Source: Mesodorylaimus sp. YZB2_4
Lineage: Eukaryota > Nematoda > Enoplea > Dorylaimida > Dorylaimidae
Reading direction: 5' to 3'
Assembly: GCA_030248295.1 (NCBI GenBank)
Contig: JASANH010000523.1
Coordinates: forward strand, 744,001-808,000
Length of the DNA: 64,000 nucleotides
The notes under the pieces were generated by a model. The model had not been told where the DNA came from and ran no database searches. It worked only from the letters and a program-made list of their open reading frames with translations. This document shows, in pieces, positions 24,003-37,659 of this stretch (position 1 is its first letter; each line of letters starts with the position of its first letter). Made by a program: the position numbers and the translations under genes.

Positions 24003-25301
24003 CTATTGGTCGTCCATATCTTCGTCGTCGTCGTCTTCTTCTTCTTCTGATGAAGTCACATCCGGCTGCCCTTCTAACGCCTCCCTCGCGCACTTCGGGC
24101 ACTCGCAAGCAAACAGGTAGTTCTCCATCAAGGCCCTCCTTCGACTATGTCGACTTCGGGATAACTGGCACTCTTCCAAGTAGCTGATCGTGATCTCTTC
24201 TCCAGGCTGAATCACTTTAGTCGCCACCAAAGCCACCACCGCGTTGTTGAATGGAAATTCGATCTTGGCGTTCGGATCGCAGCTGTGATTGCACGCCGAC
24301 TGCAGCGCGTACAGTCCAGTGCCCTCGCTATTCAAGAACTCCAATCCAACCGCCTCGTCCAACAGCTGATAGAGCTCATCGATAGCTGCATCCGCGGGTG
24401 AGCACGCCTCGGCCGCGCCTCCACCACAGCCACCCTGATTTTCCTTTTGGAAATTGGTGACGTATCGATTGAACGCACTGCCACCGACACCTTGCCCGTT
24501 CAATCCAACCATGGTGAACACCTTGGTCAACCACTCTGCCGTCACCAGCGAGGGATGGGCTTCCGGTTGCAGGAAATGGAAATCCCTTGAAAGCATTGCC
24601 GCTAATTCTCGCAGCTGCGCTTGAAAATCGTCTCGAAGTATCTTATGCATCAGGCCTTGATCTTGATCGAATGCATCCGCTTTCAACGATGCCAGAGCTT
24701 CCAATAACGCTTTCTTGTTCGGTGCATCCGTCGCTTTCAGTATGGCCATGAGTCGAACAACCAGTTGAATACCTGAAAGTAGGCAGTATTGAAAACTAAG
24801 CCATAAACCGAGTCTGCGCTTCTTACTGGCCGTTTCGGGAGGATAATGCATCGATCTCCATAACTCGTCCAAACGCAACAGCGGATTATTCCTTTCGTCC
24901 GTCGAAGAAAAACATAAAAGATGATGATACATTTCTTGCGCCTGAGTCCGGCACTCCAAACAGCAGTACTTGGCCCCGCATCCAAGCTGGCATTCAACGT
25001 GCTTCGACTGGTCCACTTCCGACAACCGATCGTAATCGGGCAGGGCAGTCAACAATGTGCTTGGCCGTTGCTTCAGGAGACGCGTTAAGTTCTCTTCCAG
25101 CGTTTCCAGGGGTCGGAGACAGTGATCACAGGCTGCGTAGCCATACAGCTTGTTCCACGAATATTGAGCCACAACCAAAGGCGCCTCGACGAAGATCTGT
25201 TCGCCGAGTGCATACGCTCGACGCGAGACTAACCCGCGCCCTTTTCCTTCTATCGGTTCGACGCTGTATCCAGGCGACGACACAGGACTGCTCGCGGCCA
25301 T
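24003..25301 (-). CDS. SMYD5: SMYD5-like SET domain protein
   Basis: Two exons on the minus strand, 24827-25301 and 24003-24772, give 414 residues (human SMYD5: 418). The split SET domain begins GYSVEPIEGKGRGLVSRRAY. A Cys cluster (CDHC, CQLGCGAKYCCLEC) interrupts it, and the conserved HYPPETAS, VGLNGQGVG, LQSACNHSCDPNA and GEEITISYLEEC motifs follow. NHSC and the GEE-Y motif form the S-adenosylmethionine site. A post-SET CxC-x2-C (CECPKC) and an acidic Glu/Asp tail match SMYD5 rather than other SMYDs. Vertebrate SMYD5 methylates histones and ribosomal protein L40; the target here is unknown. The start is the first ATG after a TTTCAG site 15 bases upstream. The 54-base intron keeps frame and contains no stop. 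Confidence 0.93.
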   Translation of the reverse strand: MAASSPVSSPGYSVEPIEGKGRGLVSRRAYALGEQIFVEAPLVVAQYSWNKLYGYAACDHCLRPLETLEENLTRLLKQRPSTLLTALPDYDRLSEVDQSKHVECQLGCGAKYCCLECRTQAQEMYHHLLCFSSTDERNNPLLRLDELWRSMHYPPETASKKRRLGLWLSFQYCLLSGIQLVVRLMAILKATDAPNKKALLEALASLKADAFDQDQGLMHKILRDDFQAQLRELAAMLSRDFHFLQPEAHPSLVTAEWLTKVFTMVGLNGQGVGGSAFNRYVTNFQKENQGGCGGGAAEACSPADAAIDELYQLLDEAVGLEFLNSEGTGLYALQSACNHSCDPNAKIEFPFNNAVVALVATKVIQPGEEITISYLEECQLSRSRHSRRRALMENYLFACECPKCAREALEGQPDVTSSEEEEDDDDEDMDDQ

Positions 25302-25316
25302 AACCGTGTTTGGGTG

Positions 25317-25319
25317 CTG
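25317..25319 (-). promoter_or_regulatory. Candidate trans-splice acceptor, SMYD5
   Basis: On the minus strand, CCTGCCTGTTTCAG ends 15 bases before the SMYD5 ATG. It is a good acceptor with no coding exon before it, consistent with a spliced leader or a very short 5' UTR. Confidence 0.45.
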
Positions 25320-25963
25320 AAACAGGCAGGCAGGGGTAATCACAGCAAATCCTGGCGGACAAATGCGCGGGGCTGAAGCTCTCGCCTCAAACAGCCTCCA
25401 GCCACGATTGCAATCTTCTTTAGACTAACCATTAGCCCATAAGCAATCACGTATCAGTCGTCCATAGCTACTGAAGTCAGCTACACCATTAGCAATCAGG
25501 AATAAGCTGAACAAGACGAACACGTTATGAATAGAAACGAGCAGCAAGCACTTTGTATCTTTTATTCGCTAAACTAACGATAATCCTTCAAAGTCGCATT
25601 TAATCGATCATAGCGACGCGATTAATAGTAAAAGTACGCAAAGTTTTCTGGTGCTCGCTGTTGTGTTATAATAATGACGATATTGACCGTCAAAATTTTA
25701 ATTCTGCTTATGAAAAACACGATGTCAATCTCCCCATTTCTCGTTGTCGCATCGTCCATTACGTAACCGAAATCAACGGCTCGCTCGAGCACGTTTACTC
25801 GATTCAACCACCACTCTTAACGCGAGCCTAAAAGTATTATTACTAGACTAGCACATGAGCCCTACAGGCGTCTGCCCCCTCTTTCTATTAACTCGTCCCA
25901 GGAACACCTATCAGGTTTGGCGCAGTCAGCACAAATATGCCAGCTCTCATACCAAAAACCTTT

Positions 25964-28900
25964 TTAATAATGCTGCGACGCCGGCTGGTAATAGTGAGAC
26001 GACGGTGGCTGTCCAGAATTACGAACCCCAGAATTCGAGGCCGAATGACCCCCTCCACCAGAGTTTGCTTGATGATGATAACGTTGATTACCCCCACCAG
26101 CAGGTGGATTGTACGGTACTTCTTGCGATAACATCATAGCGTCCATTTGACTCCTCAAGGACTCATCCGTGTAATGATCCTAAAAGGCATAATTTGCGGA
26201 CTGTGCAAAATGCTTTTTAACCCTGAAACGATACCTGAGCGATGAAATCAGTTTGCGATAATCCCGAGAATGGACCAGTCATTTGACTTATTTGGAATGG
26301 ACCGCCTTGACTCATACCAGTCGGGAAGCTGCTGCCCGCACTGGCTCCCTGCGTTAGTGGGCCTTGCGAGAAATAGTCCGCCATTCCGCCTTGGCTCGCT
26401 TGGGTGTTCGAAAAATCATTCAGTTGCGTTCCATAATCTTGGCTTCGAGGGTCTTTTTGCTGGTACTGTGGCACTTGTGAACCACCCGGACGACGACCGC
26501 CAACATTGGTCTGAGGCTGTCCCGCCCAGCGGCCTTTATTTTGCACTAAATTGAGCACGTTATGCAAGTTTGCTGGGACACTCTCAAAACAACTTACCAG
26601 ATGGAGGCGGTTGACCATAATACGAAGGCATTGCGGGCGGAGGCGGCTGTGGCATAAACATACTCAACGGCACAGGAATATTGACACCGACAGCAGCCGA
26701 ATTCAAGCGTTCCGCCATGATGTATCCCATTGGATCGTGAAGACCGCCCAAAGTTGTGGGCCCAGATCGGTAATCGCCAGGGGCGCCGGGCATTGGTCCT
26801 CGATAAAACGGGCCTCCTGGCGGTGGCGGAGGCGGCTGGGGGTAACCTAAATCAACCATGCATTTGCGACTGTTCGATCTCGATCTGCCTAACCCAAACG
26901 TTAGAAAAAAATCACCACCCGCTTTGTCACCCTGCTGTACACATACAGAAATAAATTGGGGCGTGATCTCAAAGCACACTTACCATTCATTGCGCGCGAC
27001 GATCGATCATAAACGCTTCCTGGTATCATGGCTTCCTTTGCACTGAACATAGCAGTGCTCATGAATCGTCCGCCCTGCAAAGGAAACCAGTGATAGCAGA
27101 TTACTGACACAGAAGGAAAGCGCGCTTACAGGGTTCGAAGCGTTCACCAATGCACGAGGTTTAGCGAATTGTATAGGGCTTTCTTTCAAAGCTGACAATG
27201 GACCCTCGACTAAGACACGTTTCTCTTTGTAGAAAACCAGAAGATGATGCCACAACGGCTGACGACTCAGCACTTTCGGGTTTCCAACGATGATCAATCC
27301 GTACTTGGCTCGCGTTAAGGCGACATTCAGGCGGCGGGGATCGTTCAAGAAGCCGATCCCTTGATGTTCATTCGAACGTACGCAAGACAACAAGATGATA
27401 TCCTTCTCTCGACCTTGGAACGCGTCCACGCTGGCAACTTCGATTTCCAAATAGAGCTTTGAGTGCAGCGATCCTTGGTGTTGCATGTAGTTGACAATGT
27501 ACGCACGTTGGCCCTCGTACGGGGTAATAATGCCAATTTGCTCAGGCCGAATTCCGCTTTTCAAAAACCGAGTCGCCAATTTTTCGATATTCGACGCCTC
27601 CGTTCGATTCAAGTACGAAGTTCCGCTCGAGCTGATTTCCTCTTGGCCTGTCGTCGACCAGAAACAAATCGGTTTGTCCGACTGTGGCCACGGAAAATCG
27701 ATACCCGTCAACTGACGCTCGATTTCAGTCACGCCGTTTTGCAAACTGCCTTCGTAGAATACGTTGCTTGGGAACGCCGAAAGGGCTGGGTGCATTCGAT
27801 ATTGAACTTGCAGACGAATAGGACGAATCCCGAGAACGACTAATCGTTCGAACAGCGATTGGCTCAACCCAGCACGCGCGGCCTTCTTGCACATGACGAC
27901 GGGTCCAAGCTGACAATGATCCCCAACCAGGACGAGCTAGAATAAAGCGAGGCAATCGAAGACGTAGAGAAGCAAAAATGACAAATACTTACTTGGCGAG
28001 CTCCGCATACCACAGGCACCATACATTCTGGTTCAGTAGCCTGGGTCGATTCGTCGACCAAAACGCATCGGAATTTCATACGAGCCAATCTAGGATCCCC
28101 CGCACCGACGCAAGTGCACGAAATGACATCAGCTGCTTGTAGCAACTCTTTCTCGCAGCTTTTCTTTAATGAGCGATAACGTTTTTCGTCGGCACTTGAC
28201 AACTCTCCTGTCTCATCTTTCAATTGTTGCAGTTTTTGCAACTCCGTTTGCCTGTAAGTCACAGACAGGAAATACAGTATATTCAAAAAACAGAAATAAT
28301 ATCAACGGTCTTACCCCTCCAGATTGCGTACTTGGTTATGCAAAGCGAGAAAACCCACCGGGGAATCAATCGCCTCGCGTGACTTCGCACACAAACGAAC
28401 GCATTTCAATCCCGTACGGTGAATTTTCTCGGTCAACTGATCAACCGCAATGTTCGATGGAGCGCATACCAACACGGGTCCACCGGTTTGACGTACCAAA
28501 TGATAAACCACAGTAGCGGACGTCACAGTCTTACCCGTCCCAGGGGGACCCTAAACCAGCGTCATAAACAATATTTGGCAAAAACCTGCCGAAAAATAAA
28601 AGAACCTAACCTGAATAAGGCTCAATGGGCGCTGAAGAACGGTTTTGACGGCGTAAACTTGACTGTGATTCAACTCGGGCAACCCAGGCGCGGAAAATCG
28701 CTTCGGTAACTGCACTTTGTATAGAATATCGTCGACTTCATGTCCCAGAAGTTTGTGGTAAATATAAGACGACACAGAAGCTTCATCGACGGCGAAAGTC
28801 CGCAAAGCAGAAATCATACTACAATTTTAAACAGCAAAATTAACGACAAGGTGTCGTCACAAAAAAACACACCCCTCGTACTCACCGGTCAAAGGACGTA

Positions 28901-30572
28901 GCCTTCCATACAAAATCAGCCTTAAACCCGTGCGTCACGTCGACGGGAACACCCGCATTGCTCTTCAATTCAATTCCCACGTCCTCGCCGAAATCTAAAG
29001 ATCTCAACAAAGTCTATATGCACGATCGTTACGCTATGGAGAAGTAAACGTACTGTCAGGTACTTTGATGACGTGACCGACTCCCATCCATTGACGGTCT
29101 TCGCTAATTAAACGTAGGCGCAACTCGTCACCCATCATCAATTTCAAATCTGAAAGAAAAAGCTGGTGCATTGCAACGAAATCATAGGCTACTGATCTAC
29201 TGACCTCCTTCATTCATTTTAGTCAGCGTGAAAAAAGCCAACCGCTTTTTATTTAGACCGACGTCCCAACGAACCGTCACGCTGTCTTGGGTCTGATTTT
29301 CCTTCAGACGCTTGTCATAGTCGGCTTCCAGTTTGATCAAAGGCGTAAAAACACGCTGATACTGATAGGCATCTTCGTATCGCAGTAACACCTGTTCGGG
29401 CTCTTCGTCAACACCTGGTTTTTCGAGATCTTCCAGAACGGCGGTGGGACTGTCCTAGAAACACGAATAGCCGGATAAAAGTGCCCGTCAACACACATAA
29501 AAGTGCTCACCTTCCACAGTTCTTCCAACTTATTCATTTGTAAAGCCGTTATTTGACGCGCACGCAACTGTTCTTGCTCAGTAGGTACTTTGACCAACCA
29601 CGATACAAACTGGCGATCACTGATTAGCGGTTTCCATTGCGTTTGATCCCTGCAAAATAAGTCAGACTGTTGAGACAAACGACACCAAAACAAAACAGAA
29701 GTTTCGCTAACATACCAATTCTGATCTTTGCTTTGTGTGGCACAAGGTTGACGACAAAGCAAGACTACGACCGAGTCTGCTTTAGCCGGAATGAATCCCA
29801 GCAAAAATACATTTCGGCAACCACAGTTGTAGCATTCCAATAAGGTTTCACCCAAAGGGCCGTCCTTATGCAAAGTGACTTCCTTATGCTTTGCACGGAC
29901 CATGTGGTTCACGATGTGACTAAAAAGAATAAAGGCTTAACCGCCAGAAAAACATCCGAATAAGAAATTGTCAAACCTGCCAGACGTATTTCCACGCCCG
30001 TTGCAAAACCATTTTTTGCACTGGTTGCAATAAACCACGCCGGCGGGATCGTGAATTCCACAATAACGACAAGCATGGGCTGGTAGTTCTTTTTGATAGA
30101 AACCACTGCCACCGCCTTCATCGTCATCTTCGTCGTCGTTATCGTGAAATGTCAATTCGGTTGTTTCTCCGCCAGGACCCTTAGTTCCGGGCAAGCCGTC
30201 GCCAATGCTCAGGCCATTGCTGACTAATCCCTAAAGGAGATCGATCACGTACACGCTGGAAGCCTCATTAGCATACCCACGAGAGAAAAATTGCACGTAG
30301 GCCTATACAACACAGCGATCAGACTGTTTTGACTTGAACAGGCGTGGCTTAGTGAAAGATAGGTATCCGTACAGTACCTGGGATTGGCTGTGACTGTCCA
30401 ATTGGCTAGCTTGCGTTTGCGAAGGCAACGTGAATTCGCCGAAATCGTACTCCGAGTCTTGGGTTGCCGCTACCAGACCAGCCGCACGATTTCCCCCGAC
30501 GGCTACGGGATCATCGGTGTCCAAAAATGTCAGGGTTTGGGAGGCGGGACCGTACGCGTCGATACTGCTCAT
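25964..30572 (-). CDS. UPF1: UPF1 RNA helicase (nonsense-mediated decay)
   Basis: Fifteen minus-strand exons: 30378-30572, 29977-30230, 29716-29919, 29511-29649, 29205-29454, 29054-29149, 28886-28994, 28611-28818, 28315-28550, 27993-28251, 27130-27936, 26984-27074, 26598-26846, 26235-26545, 25964-26179. They close in frame at 1207 residues. The N-terminus ([14 protein letters not shown]) and the Cys/His-rich UPF2-binding domain ([18 protein letters not shown]) are highly conserved. The superfamily 1 helicase has Walker A GPPGTGKT (486-493), Walker [12 protein letters not shown], and motifs [13 protein letters not shown] and [22 protein letters not shown] with its arginine. The tail is rich in Pro, Gly and SQ dipeptides, targets of SMG1. 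UPF1 directs decay of mRNAs with premature stops. A candidate poly(A) signal lies near 25560. Confidence 0.97.
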
Positions 30573-31992
30573 TTTTGTAATATAAAAACTGGCCTGTCTT
30601 TTGAGAATAATCAAAAACGATAGATGGATTTACAGGGACAAAAACAAATTTAAAAAGTCACAATCGACACCCACCAAGACCGATTGAAAAAAAAACGGCT
30701 TAGAACAAAGAAGTCGAAGCCAAGAAAAACTGAAACCAACAAAACTAGGAAATGGCTGACGTGTGACGCAAGGTGCGCACACTTGTAAAAGCATTAAGCT
30801 ACTTATGGCAATTCTCGCAGATTTTAAACGGTTGATTTGCGTTAGGTTGGGGGTGCGGGCTGCTACGTCGAACCAATTTTTCATGCTCTCGGTGTATGGA
30901 GGGAGGAAAAGGAAAGTGAGGCGGCCAAGGTGTCAAAACAGAACGTACATAATGGCTGAATTATATTTATATCGGAAACGTTTTTGACATATTGTAGATA
31001 AGGAAGGCGAAAACACGAAGTTGTACTGTGCTCGTTCTTTGCTGATTTCTCGACGTCAGAGCTACTTTTATGCTCTCCGAGTTACCTTGGGCGATACGGC
31101 GAGAAGATATTACGAGTGTCACACATGACTTGACTCAAGCACTCCGTATCTCAAACCCACCATTTAGACAGGCACTTCACATTATCCAACCCTCATGGGT
31201 AACATAATAATTGCCTCCCACAGCTAAACCAAGAACAGAACATCAAACCAGCGTAATATACTCTCAATTCCCCCCCCCCTTAGGGAGACCGACCGACAAC
31301 CGACACCATTTCCACATCCCTCCAACAGTCCCATCTTACCTGGCCTCTCTGCACATGCCACAAACTCATCAGTCCACGCGAATGGCCTGTTTTACACTCA
31401 AGTGGTCTCGCAACTTCTGATCAGTCTCCGAGTGAACTGACAGTGAGAATTTGCACAGGCCGCAGTAGTAGCTCCCCACGCCCAGGCCGGGTCCTGCAGA
31501 ACTGCCTTCTTGCCTGAAATGAGGAGATGAAGTGCACAGTCGTGCAAAACAGACAACTCTGCTCCACTACTTCTCGGACAATCACAACACAACTTACCCA
31601 TCAGCTTCGGTCACAACCACGTTCGTGTCGACAATCACTTCTCTGTAGCACCGTTCGAATGTGTTGCATAGTTCGTCGACGATGCTCCGACAAATCTTCG
31701 TAGTTGCGGTCCTTGGCTTCTCGGTTTGGTTGGTGAGATGTTTGCACGATTGCACTGGCCTAAAATGTGGCAAGTAGATGAGCGGCAGTAGGCACTGATA
31801 TCATTTGGCTCCAACCCATCACAGGACAGTAGACGACGACAGATAGATAACTCACCTAAAAACTGACACAACTCTTACGTTGATTGCTGCACTTGATCGT
31901 CACCGCCCACTCGCATTGGCGAGCCAACATCCTGGCCGTGTTGACCATTTGCAGCGCTGGTGCCATCCTGGCCAGCAACTGGATGAAACATC
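30573..31992. other. Intergenic, no gene seen
   Basis: This is the divergent upstream region of UPF1. No exon with a recognisable product was found on either strand. A run of 10 C occurs at 31270-31279. The right end abuts the foldback element. Confidence 0.5.
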
Positions 31993-32638
31993 TGGCCAAG
32001 ACCAGTCTCGCACACCTCTCAAAACCGTGGGGCTAGGTTTTGCGAGAACAGCCATGTGATTGGTAGAAGCAACCCTGTGCTGCGCTGATTGGTCAAATAC
32101 TGCGACGATGCTCCTCCCTGAGTAACATGTGCCTGGAGCCGGCAATGCGCCCATCGATTGGCACAAGTGGAACGTAGTCAACCTCTCGGGTTGATGTTTC
32201 ACCAGTCTTAGACTGCTAGAGGTCGGACAAACCTGCTCTGAGTTTACTGCGGAGTGCATAAGCTCCCCGCAGCACCACCTACGTCCTGCCTGGTGTCGCC
32301 TACTGAGTCTAGACGCCTGACTCCCGCCGGACTAATCCTTGGGGCGCGTAGGTGGTGCCGTGGGGAGCTCCGCGCACTCCGCATATCACTCAAAGCAGTG
32401 GGCTTCGACCTCTAGTAGTCTAAGACTGGTGAAACATCAACCCGAAAGGTTGACTACGTTCCACTTGTGCCAATCGATGGGCGCATTGCCGGCTCCAGGC
32501 ACATGTTACACAGGGAGGAGCATCGTAGCAGTATTTGACCAATCAGCGCAGCATAGGGTTGCTTCTACCAATCACTTGGCTGTTCTCGCAAAACCTAGCC
32601 CCACGGCTTTGAGAGGTGTGCGAGACTGGTCTTGGCCA
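31993..32638. mobile_element. Large inverted-repeat (foldback) element
   Basis: Two arms of about 291 bases, 31993-32283 and 32347-32638, are near-perfect reverse complements around a 63-base loop. The outer ends begin TGGCCAAGACCAGTCTCGCA and finish with its complement. The inner ends are CAGCACCACCTACG and CGTAGGTGGTGCCG. No transposase frame lies within, so it resembles a MITE or foldback transposon, or a recent inverted duplication. Each arm also reads as an open frame of about 120-150 codons, but the protein is unlike anything known. Confidence 0.85.
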
Positions 32639-32685
32639 ATCGATGGGCACACTGCCGGCTCCAGGCACATGTTACACCTGAAAAT
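32636..32685 (+). repeat. Third partial copy of the foldback arm
   Basis: CCAATCGATGGGCACACTGC and the following GGCTCCAGGCACATGTTACAC repeat an internal part of the right arm (about 32470-32512), directly and adjacent to the arm's end. This suggests a local duplication or imprecise repair at the element boundary. Confidence 0.65.
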
Positions 32686-32966
32686 GTATCACTCCCCTCA
32701 ACAGCGACAAACATACTTCTTGCCCAATGGCACACCCTCGAAGTCGCTGATGACAGTCGAGCTTGACTGTCTGCAAAGTGGCATATCTGATCGTGCATTG
32801 GAGCAGAGAAACTAACCAAAAGTCAAAAGCGAGTCAAGCCAGTCTGAATTATCGAGTCAAGCCTCAATCCAAAATCCACTGAAGCACCTCGGTCACGTGA
32901 TTCAACGTGACCTGCCTTACACTGCAATCAAAAGGGAGTAGGTCATACGCTCGTCATTCGTCGCTT

Positions 32967-32969
32967 TAG
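32967..32969 (+). promoter_or_regulatory. Candidate trans-splice acceptor, first Src-like kinase
   Basis: GTCGCTTTAG ends 14 bases before the kinase ATG at 32984, with no coding exon upstream. Confidence 0.4.
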
Positions 32970-32983
32970 GCCGGTTGTTCAGG

Positions 32984-35273
<2,290 letters not shown>

Positions 35274-37296
35274 ACAGGATAATGTTCTCTGCGATCGGTC
35301 TTGTGCTGTGCCGTTTCCGCTACGAGGGAGCTGCTCTGCCGCTGATAGTATAACATGCCCATTGGCTGGACTTGCGCTTCGTCTTTCTCAGACATCATTC
35401 GAGTACATCACAAATACAGTAGCCCACAGCTGCCAGAGGCAAGGCCAAGGGCACTTTTGCTGTTTGGTCCCCAACATGGGTTAGCTGAGGCTGGCATATG
35501 ACTTGGGCTTAGACTCATACTAGGCTTAGGCTTAGGCTTAGGCTTAGTCTGGTATAAGAATTAAGCTTAGGCTGATATTAGCCTCAAGCCAGCCTTCGCT
35601 TGGGGACCAAACGGCAAAAGCGCCAGGCCAAGAGCCTCCACTCGCCCAACCCGCGGTACAAGTGCCAAAAAACCACGATCAGGTGAGGCACTCAATAAAT
35701 CGCTGTTGGGATTCGAAACACCAACGATAAGATTCCATAGAAAAATGTTCCAGATTCAGAACCAAACAACATTTTTTGCAATCACTAGTCAAACGAAATC
35801 AGTCATTTTTGTGGTTGGCACATTCTCAATGTAGCATCCAGTCTTCTGTGAGGCGAGTGGTTCAAGCTGGTGTCAGCCTGCCAGTTGGCTGGAAGGTCCT
35901 GGTTCAGTCTGGATTCTTCGCACGATCAGTGTGCCATGCGCACTAGCCGCTGCCATCTTAGCAATTCGAAAGCTTGGAAAAGCAGGTGGAACCATTTCGG
36001 TGGGAAGCCCCACTTTCGCATCTTGACCTCGTCAGAGTGCTCCGATTGCGGCTTCATAAGTGCAGAATTCAGTTTCGCGCTGGCTATTTTGACCGTGTGA
36101 CAATACTCTCAAAGCTCGAAGGTAAATTGGGCCTCAAAACGGCCTGCTGCTGAAACTACTATTACACACCATCGTCCATCAAAACATGATGCTTAGTCGG
36201 GGAACCTTGCATTCTTGCACGTTTTAGCTGATAAATACGTCACGTTGTCTCAAAAAAAGTTGGTGCGGTGATAATGATTGGCGATGGATGTCTGATCACT
36301 ATACTCGTTTCACATATCGTGCAAAATGAGGGAAGCGAAGCGAGCTGGTTTTATAAGAGATACAGTAATAAAACGTTGGCACAGGTTTGTTTGAGAATTC
36401 TTACTCAAAATCAGTTGTAATCGTAAAATCAGTTTAGGTCTGTGGTGTAATGTCCCCATAACCGAGAGGTAGGGTGGTCGATGCTCGCCAGGGGCCACTC
36501 CACGGAGAGGCGCGCGACACAATGCGTGGGTATGCAAATCCCCGTGCTAAAGATTTTAGTCGCCCTCAGAAGGCTTTTCGAATGTTTGCTACATGGAGAG
36601 ACCTTGTATTTGTACTTCTCATCCCATCGCCTTTCTTTCGTATATCGCCACGTACGACCTTGATGGTGAGACCACCGCAGCGATGCCTGGCGTCCTCATT
36701 TGCACCATAAATCTCGCAATCTTCTCCATTCTGCTGAACGACCCTGCCTTTCACGTTTGGTTTGCCTGGCTTGAGGCCTCTTATTTGGGGTAACATAGGC
36801 AGCAAGGGGCTTCTAGCATAAACGAGACTTTCATCAAGACCTGGTTGGTCGAAACTGTTTTTTAGGCGCCGTCCAGTCCTATCAGGTTTTATCGATTTTG
36901 AGTGTTTTCAAACGGCACTCGGGATCCAGTAAGCACAGCTACGAATCCGAACGGGCATTTCTGGACAGCATGCCTCAAATGGGGTCTTGTGGGTTATCTC
37001 GAAACGTCGGCTCTAATGCTAGCTGATCCCAGATTCGGTCGCAGGGGTCTCCGCCTTGCCGTCGCTGCAAAATGCGTTTGGGTTTGGGCTTTTTCTCGCC
37101 GAACGTGTTACGCCTGCTGAGGCATGGTCATTGTGTGTGCGATCGAGTTGATGTGAAGGAAAATACTCGATTTAGGAAGACACGCTATGTCGAAAGCTGG
37201 GAAGAGCACTCGAAACGCGAGGGCCAGGGCCAGAAGCCTGCCACTTCCTTGACTACATTATTCTTAAGAGCATCTGATCGAGGCAAACTTTCTTTA
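35274..37296. other. Intergenic with a small inverted-repeat element
   Basis: Apart from the element at 35448-35625 I found no gene. Around 36450-36550 there is a weakly tRNA-like stretch (TATGCAAATCCCCG resembles a B box) without a closing cloverleaf. Open frames on both strands lack motifs. Confidence 0.45.
35448..35625. mobile_element. MITE-like inverted repeat enclosing a TTAGGC array
   Basis: The left arm AGGGCACTTTTGCTGTTTGG(TCCCCAA) ending at 35473 and the right arm TTGGGGACCAAACGGCAAAA(GCGCC) at 35600-35625 are imperfect reverse complements about 26 bases long. Between them 35521-35547 reads as four to five TTAGGC units, flanked by decayed CTTAGG-like repeats. TTAGGC is the nematode telomere repeat. 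The unit may be a MITE with an internal simple repeat, or telomere repeat captured at a break. Confidence 0.6.
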
Positions 37297-37299
37297 CAG
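37297..37299 (+). promoter_or_regulatory. Candidate trans-splice acceptor, small secreted protein
   Basis: TTTCTTTACAG ends 24 bases before the ATG at 37324. It could be a spliced-leader site or the end of a 5' UTR intron. Confidence 0.4.
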
Positions 37300-37323
37300 G
37301 TACAATATCTTTATCCCTTCGTG

Positions 37324-37659
37324 ATGGCAAGAGTGGTGTTCGTGGTATGCCTCATCTTATTAACTTTCCCAGCATCGGCCGATAGCAGCAAGAAGATCGA
37401 GTGTATCAAGGATTCAGTGGCAAAATTTGGAGTTACACCAAATAATGACATCTGCGAATACTTCAAGCAATGCTGTACCGACGGATGCGGTGCCAGTAAT
37501 GCGCCCAAGACTAACGTGTGCAAAGCTGCAGGCACCACGCTGTCCGAAGCATCAGCTGAAATCGACTGCGTGTGCAGTGCCGGCAACTCCACTCGATTTA
37601 GCATCCTGGCCGTTGGCATAATTGCGATGGCAATGTTCATCTCAAAGAAGGCCAATTAA
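37324..37659 (+). CDS. Small Cys-rich secreted or GPI-anchored protein
   Basis: A single-exon frame of 111 residues starts at the first ATG after a clear acceptor. It opens with a signal peptide (MARVVFVVCLILLTFPASA). About 70 mature residues carry eight cysteines (ECI, DICE, QCC, DGCG, NVCK, DCVC) and an N-glycosylation site NST. It ends in a hydrophobic segment, FSILAVGIIAMAMFI, followed by SKKAN. The C-terminal segment fits a GPI-attachment signal or a short anchor. I do not recognise the family. The eight cysteines suggest four disulphide bonds in an extracellular domain. The codon pattern and the signals at both ends make a chance frame unlikely. Confidence 0.7.
   Translation: MARVVFVVCLILLTFPASADSSKKIECIKDSVAKFGVTPNNDICEYFKQCCTDGCGASNAPKTNVCKAAGTTLSEASAEIDCVCSAGNSTRFSILAVGIIAMAMFISKKAN

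Noticed and set aside
31900-32815. Protein genes within the foldback arms (open frames of 119 and 158 codons)
   Set aside because: Both frames are the same palindromic sequence read from opposite arms, with no known domain and no codon signal.
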